DNA from: Intestinibacillus sp964580155
Lineage (GTDB): Bacteria; Bacillota; Clostridia; Oscillospirales; Butyricicoccaceae
Direction of reading: 5' to 3'
Assembly: GCA_964580155.1 (NCBI GenBank)
Contig: CAZOJP010000057.1
Span: forward strand, 1 to 8,961
Length of the DNA stretch: 8,961 nt
This document shows, piece by piece, positions 5,767 through 8,961 of this stretch; within the stretch, counting starts at the first letter, position 1; each line of letters opens with the position of its first letter. The position numbers were made by a program, and so were the translations under genes. The notes below the pieces were generated by a model. It made no database searches, was not told where the DNA came from, and saw only the letters and a list, made by a program, of their open reading frames with translations.

Positions 5767-6798
5767 ATGAAAGAGCAGATTTCTATTCTGCTGCTTTGTG
5801 CGCAGGATGATGCGCGCGCAAGGGAGCTGCTCACACAACTGGATAAGAGCGGTGCGCGGGTGCGCAGCGCGCCGCCGGAAACCTATGCGGAAACGCTGCC
5901 GCGTTTGACCGATGTGCACGCGGTGGTTGTGCTGACGCAGGACACCTCGGCGCAGGCACGCGCACAGGTTAAGCAGATGCGCGCACTGACCGCGCTGCCG
6001 ATTGTGCTGCTGCTGCCGTTTGCCGAGGGCGATGTGCGCGTGGAGAGCAACGGCATCTACTATATGCCGTGCGGGCCGAACGAAAGCCTGCAGCTGCTCG
6101 CGGCACAGCTCAAACTAAAGATTCGCATCGTGCTGACCAATGCGGCGCTCGCGCGCACAGCGTCCACGACGGGAGAAAAAGCGGGCGATGAATCGATCGC
6201 CCGCTCTTTTGTGCCCAGTGGCCGATCGGACAAGCGGCTGATTGCAATCGGCGCCTCCGCAGGCGGTGTGCAGGCGATTGAAGAGATTTTACGCGCGCTG
6301 CCGAACACGCTGCCGGGCATTGTCATCACGCAGCATATGCCGCCGGGCTTTGTCTCGCAGTATGCGCAGCGGCTGGACAAAATCTGCGCGGTGCATGTGA
6401 TGGAGGGCGCGCACAACCAGCGCGTCGAACCGGGCGCGGCGTACATTGCGCCCGGCGGCATGCAAATGCGCATCGTTTGGCGCGACGACGGCTATTACCT
6501 GCAAATTGCAGACGGCGAAAAGGTGACCGGCCACCGGCCATCAGTCGATGTGCTGTTTGAATCGGTCGCGCGCAGTGCGGGAAAATACGCACTCGGGGTG
6601 ATACTCACCGGAATGGGCGAGGACGGCGCGCGCGGACTGCTGAAAATGCGGCAGGCAGGCGCGCAGACCATCGGCCAGGATGAGCAGACCTCCACCGTGT
6701 ACGGCATGCCGCGTGTGGCATTTTTAACGGGTGCAGTCTCCAGACAGGCAGGGTTATCCGCAATCCCCAAGCTGATTCTTGAGTATGCAGGACAATAA
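5767..6798 (+). CDS. cheB: Chemoreceptor methylesterase CheB with a degenerate receiver domain
   Basis: The C-terminal half (about 155-343) is a complete CheB methylesterase, which hydrolyses receptor methylglutamates and can deamidate receptor Gln. The catalytic triad falls at Ser 164 (IGASAGG), His 190 (ITQHMPPGF) and Asp 286 (TGMGEDG), the same numbers as in E. coli CheB, and HRPSVDVLF (256-264) is also typical. The N-terminal 125 residues still look like an alternating beta/alpha receiver, but the phosphoacceptor Asp is absent: the usual DVxTLDxEMPxMDG reads DVHAVVVLTQDTS, placing Val 54 at that site. The conserved Lys-Pro near residue 100 reads Met-Pro. Only an acidic pair (D14/D15) survives. 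The esterase is therefore probably not switched by CheA phosphorylation. ATG 5767 has AAGGAG (5753-5758) inside the cheR end, and the two genes are probably translationally coupled. It is the last gene of the operon. Confidence 0.94.
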   Translation: MKEQISILLLCAQDDARARELLTQLDKSGARVRSAPPETYAETLPRLTDVHAVVVLTQDTSAQARAQVKQMRALTALPIVLLLPFAEGDVRVESNGIYYMPCGPNESLQLLAAQLKLKIRIVLTNAALARTASTTGEKAGDESIARSFVPSGRSDKRLIAIGASAGGVQAIEEILRALPNTLPGIVITQHMPPGFVSQYAQRLDKICAVHVMEGAHNQRVEPGAAYIAPGGMQMRIVWRDDGYYLQIADGEKVTGHRPSVDVLFESVARSAGKYALGVILTGMGEDGARGLLKMRQAGAQTIGQDEQTSTVYGMPRVAFLTGAVSRQAGLSAIPKLILEYAGQ

Positions 6799-6801
6799 AA
6801 C

Positions 6802-6837
6802 AAAACACCCGCTGTCCAAGGACAGCGGGTGTTTTTT
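6802..6837. terminator. Strong bidirectional intrinsic terminator between cheB and hag
   Basis: Arms at 6802-6817 (ending CACCCGCTGTCC) and 6820-6835 are perfectly complementary over 16 bp around a central AA; in practice a 14-15 bp stem with a small loop. Six T residues (6832-6837) follow on the plus strand. On the minus strand the arm ends in TTTT followed by GTTTTATTG, so the same hairpin can end hag transcripts. It starts 4 nt after the cheB stop codon and closes the chemotaxis operon. Confidence 0.93.
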
Positions 6838-6846
6838 GTAGGGAGA

Positions 6847-6879
6847 AAGAAGCGTCGGCCGGGGGGAGCGGCGCTTCTT
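6847..6879 (-). terminator. Second hairpin in the hag 3' untranslated region
   Basis: AAGAAGCG (6847-6854) and CGCTTCTT (6872-6879) form an 8-bp stem around a 17-nt GC-rich loop, starting 17 nt after the hag stop codon on the minus strand. The downstream tract (TCTCCC on the minus strand) has few T residues, so it looks more like a 3'-end stabilising hairpin or auxiliary terminator ahead of the strong terminator than a terminator by itself. Confidence 0.5.
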
Positions 6880-6896
6880 CACCGGGGAAACGAAAC

Positions 6897-8900
6897 TTAG
6901 CCGATGAGCTTGAGCACGCCCTGCGGCAGGCTGTTCGCCTGAGCCAGCATTGCGGTAGAAGCCTGGGACAGAATGTTCGCGTTGGTGAACTTGGTCATTT
7001 CCTTCGCCATGTCGACGTCACGGATGACGCTCTCAGCGGAGGTCAGGTTCTCAGCAGAGGTGTTCAGGTTTGCAATCTTGTGGTCCAGACGGTTCTGGAT
7101 TGCACCCAGGTATGCACGCTGCGCGGAAACCTGGTTGATTGCGCTGTCAACCGAGCCGATTGCCGCGGAAGCGCCCGTGCGCGAAGAGATGGAAGCGGAA
7201 GCTACGCCAAGGTAGTTGGCATCCATCTTGTCGATGTTGATGACCATCTCGTCGCCCTCGTTCGCGCCGACCTGGAAAGTCAGACCCGCACCGGCCTTGT
7301 TCCCAATGGTGAAGGAGGACTTAGCGCCGTCATCACCAAAAATAACATCAGACTTGTGGCCAGAGGAGGTCAGTGTACCAACAGTACCCTTTGTGTCATT
7401 CGCGGAGAAAGCGGCGAATGCGGCATGGTCGAAAGTAACTGCTGTGTCGTCACCACTCGTTGCCTTTGTTACGTCGTTAGTAATGTCCATGGTAAAGCTG
7501 GTACCGTCGCTTGCAGTAAACTTGACACCGCTCAAGGTCTTATCAGTTTCGGCATGACCCTCTGCAGCCGTCGTATTCAGAGCTGTAAGCTGCTCATTAG
7601 ACAGGACAACCGAATAAGTCTTTGTACCATTCGTAGCAGTCAGCTTTACGCCGGTAGTTCCGTCTGCAGCAGCAGCAATAGAGAGATCACCGGCAGTAAT
7701 GGATGCATCATCAGATGCTTTATAGTTGGAATACTTGATGGTAGTGCCGGTTACATTTGCAGCAGCAGCTGTAGCAGTACCTTCTGCATTGTCGGTTGCC
7801 GTGGAGGTGTTCTGCGTGCTCACATCAGTTGTGGTAAGCTTGTCAAAGCTGACCTTTACACCATTGGAGAACGTAACAGAATCCATGCCAGCAGACAGCT
7901 TGACATCTTCTGCGCCGGTCATCTTGGCATACAGGCCATAGGTTGCGTCCTGTGCGTCAACGCCCTTGCTTGCAGACAGGCTCAGTGCGCTGGTAATCTG
8001 GGTAGCAAGCGAGGTCATAGTTGCATCACTGGTGGTGTCATAAGAGCTGCCCGTCTCCAGCGTGAAGCTGAACGCCGGATCGGTCGCATCGGTGTTCTTG
8101 AAGTTGAGCGTCATTGCTACGGGGGTACCCTTGACACCGGTCTCCAGGTCGCTCTGGCTCAGCGTAGCGGTGAAGGTCTGGCCGTTGTCGCCCTTGGCGG
8201 TGAAGGTCATGTTCTTGTTGTCGGTGTCATACTTGGCGGTGATGGTGTAGTTGCCGTTCGCCATTGCAGACGCACCGAGGTTGTTGGTGACATTACCAAC
8301 GTTGAAACCGTCGTTGCTGCTCGTTGCGGTGAAAGCGGACTTGACACCAGCAACTGCCGCGCTCTCCTGCTTTACGCCAACGGAGAAGGCATAGCTGCCT
8401 GCAGAAACCTTGCCGAGATCAATCGACAGACCGGACTTTGCAAGGTCAACGTTCGACAGGCTTGCAGTGTTCTTTGCCAGCGAGCCATCGAGCAGATTCT
8501 TCTTGTTGAACGAGGTGTTCTTGGAGATGTCATTCAGCTCGTTCTGCAGCTGAGAGAACTCGTCCTGCAGCGCGGTACGGTCGATCTTGTTCTCGTTCGT
8601 GTCACTTGCGGACTGAACAGCCAGCTCGCGCATTCTCTGCAGGATCTCGGTGGACTCCGCCAGAGAGCCTTCAGCGGTCTGTACGAGGGAGATTGCATCC
8701 TGAGAGTTGGTGGACGCCTTCTGCAGACCGCGGATCTGTGCTCTCATCTTCTCAGAGATCGCCAGACCGGCAGCGTTGTCGGCAGCGGAGTTGATGGAAT
8801 AGCCCGAGGACAGCTTAGCAACCGAGCTTGCGATGTTCTTGTTGTTCTTGGCGTACTGCGTGTAGGTGTTCAACGCAGTCAGGTTCGTGTTGATACGCAT
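6897..8900 (-). CDS. hag: Flagellin (filament subunit), large form with extended central domain
   Basis: The structural protein of the flagellar filament (called Hag or FliC), 667 aa. The conserved N-terminal D0/D1 region (about 1-165) starts MRINTNLTALNTYTQY and includes LSSGYSINSAADNAAGLAI and NLLDGS. The C-terminal D1/D0 region (about 540-667) ends with TKFTNANILSQASTAMLAQA, NSLPQG and VLKLIG. Between them lies a surface-exposed variable region of about 370 residues, far longer than in Bacillus Hag (about 300 aa in total). It is rich in Thr, Ser, Ala and Asp, lacks Cys and Trp, and contains two diverged copies of a beta-rich module. Start: ATG 8898-8900, with AAGGAGG at 8911-8917 (10-nt spacing); this Met fits the flagellin family start, and reading further upstream adds residues with no flagellin character. 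Its transcript has a CsrA-like leader. The promoter lies outside the window. Codon use in the middle third differs from the ends. Confidence 0.97.
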   Translation of the reverse strand: MRINTNLTALNTYTQYAKNNKNIASSVAKLSSGYSINSAADNAAGLAISEKMRAQIRGLQKASTNSQDAISLVQTAEGSLAESTEILQRMRELAVQSASDTNENKIDRTALQDEFSQLQNELNDISKNTSFNKKNLLDGSLAKNTASLSNVDLAKSGLSIDLGKVSAGSYAFSVGVKQESAAVAGVKSAFTATSSNDGFNVGNVTNNLGASAMANGNYTITAKYDTDNKNMTFTAKGDNGQTFTATLSQSDLETGVKGTPVAMTLNFKNTDATDPAFSFTLETGSSYDTTSDATMTSLATQITSALSLSASKGVDAQDATYGLYAKMTGAEDVKLSAGMDSVTFSNGVKVSFDKLTTTDVSTQNTSTATDNAEGTATAAAANVTGTTIKYSNYKASDDASITAGDLSIAAAADGTTGVKLTATNGTKTYSVVLSNEQLTALNTTAAEGHAETDKTLSGVKFTASDGTSFTMDITNDVTKATSGDDTAVTFDHAAFAAFSANDTKGTVGTLTSSGHKSDVIFGDDGAKSSFTIGNKAGAGLTFQVGANEGDEMVINIDKMDANYLGVASASISSRTGASAAIGSVDSAINQVSAQRAYLGAIQNRLDHKIANLNTSAENLTSAESVIRDVDMAKEMTKFTNANILSQASTAMLAQANSLPQGVLKLIG
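7479..7691 (-). repeat. Flagellin variable-domain module, copy 2
   Basis: Encodes flagellin residues 404-474, running from GDLSIAAAADG through KLTATNGTKTYSVVLSNEQL to FTASDGTSFTMDIT. It resembles residues 216-285 in order of motifs: a G-x-[Y/L]-[T/S]-I strand, a [T/L]-T-A-x-[G/N] turn, a T[F/Y]-x3-LS-x2-[D/Q]L helix start, and a final [S]FT strand. Similarity is at the protein level only. It may correspond to the repeated beta modules common in long flagellins. Confidence 0.4.
8046..8255 (-). repeat. Flagellin variable-domain module, copy 1
   Basis: Encodes flagellin residues 216-285, from GNYTITAKYD through MTFTAKGDNGQTFTATLSQ to AFSFTLETGS. It pairs with the copy at 7479-7691. This copy uses C-ending codons (ACC, GCC, GGC, AAC), as the conserved ends do, while the other uses ACT, GCT, GGT and GTA often. 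A shared fold is likely; a recent duplication is not, given the low nucleotide similarity. Confidence 0.4.
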
Positions 8901-8910
8901 ATAAATTTTT

Positions 8911-8920
8911 CCTCCTTGAT
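8911..8920 (-). promoter_or_regulatory. hag ribosome binding site overlapping a candidate CsrA site
   Basis: On the minus strand ATCAAGGAGG carries the full AAGGAGG Shine-Dalgarno (8911-8917), 10 nt before the hag ATG. It also contains CAAGGA, matching the CARGGA core of the CsrA consensus. In Bacillus hag mRNA the second CsrA site overlaps the Shine-Dalgarno in the same way (established knowledge), so bound CsrA would block ribosome entry. Confidence 0.55.
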
Positions 8921-8925
8921 GTTCG

Positions 8926-8949
8926 CCGGACGGCATCCGTGCTATCCGG
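8926..8949 (-). promoter_or_regulatory. Candidate CsrA-binding hairpin in the hag leader
   Basis: The minus strand reads CCGGA-TA-GCA-CGGA-TGC-CG-TCCGG: an outer 5-bp stem, a symmetric 2x2 internal loop, an inner GCA/TGC stem, and a CGGA loop. The inner part, GCACGGATGC, matches the CsrA consensus ACARGGAUGU in layout, with GGA exposed in the loop and CA/UG pairing beside it. It lies 23 nt upstream of the GGA in the Shine-Dalgarno site, close enough for one CsrA dimer to bridge both. Confidence 0.5.
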
Positions 8950-8961
8950 TTTTTGTGGTGA

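Noticed and set aside
8901..8936. Longer flagellin N-terminus (12 extra residues before MRINTNL)
   Set aside because: The extra codons run through the Shine-Dalgarno and the candidate CsrA hairpin, and flagellins begin at the MRIN-type Met.
1..8961. Mobile elements, CRISPR arrays, tRNA or rRNA genes, phage or defence genes
   Set aside because: No transposase, regular repeat-spacer array, structural RNA signature or defence-family protein was seen on either strand.

Overview
The window is a compact motility locus from a flagellated Gram-positive anaerobe, most likely a member of Clostridia (Bacillota). Three things point there: a CheC/CheD adaptation pair of the Bacillus/Thermotoga type, strong AGGAGG-type ribosome binding sites, and sigma-28 promoters with the Bacillus SigD layout. 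GC is in the mid-50s percent, which suggests an Oscillospiraceae-like gut lineage rather than a low-GC Clostridium. That family-level guess is inference only.

Layout from left to right: (1) the 5' end of fliD, the filament cap gene, on the minus strand and cut by the left edge; (2) a 344-bp AT-rich divergent intergenic region with a sigma-28-like promoter facing each way; (3) a seven-gene plus-strand operon, cheC-cheD-cheY-cheA-cheW-cheR-cheB, with gaps of 2 to 44 nt, four of them under 40 nt; (4) a strong bidirectional terminator and a second hairpin in the 98-bp gap between convergent genes; (5) a large flagellin gene (hag/fliC, 667 aa) on the minus strand, whose 5' leader is captured just before the right edge.

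Together the operon encodes nearly the whole cytoplasmic chemotaxis core. CheA (histidine kinase) and CheW (coupler) sit at receptors. CheY carries the phosphoryl signal to the motor and CheC removes it. CheR and CheB methylate and demethylate receptors, and CheD deamidates them and works with CheC. No receptor (MCP) or cheV gene is in the window. The cassette lies between two late flagellar genes (cap and filament), consistent with co-expression under the flagellar sigma factor.

I see no undescribed multi-gene system. The points most worth a second look are: a CheB whose receiver domain has lost its phosphoacceptor aspartate while the esterase triad is intact; a flagellin leader with a textbook-like CsrA hairpin plus a second site on the Shine-Dalgarno; a flagellin central domain whose codon choice and GC differ from the rest of the gene; and a CheD with Ala at the position of the catalytic-site Thr.
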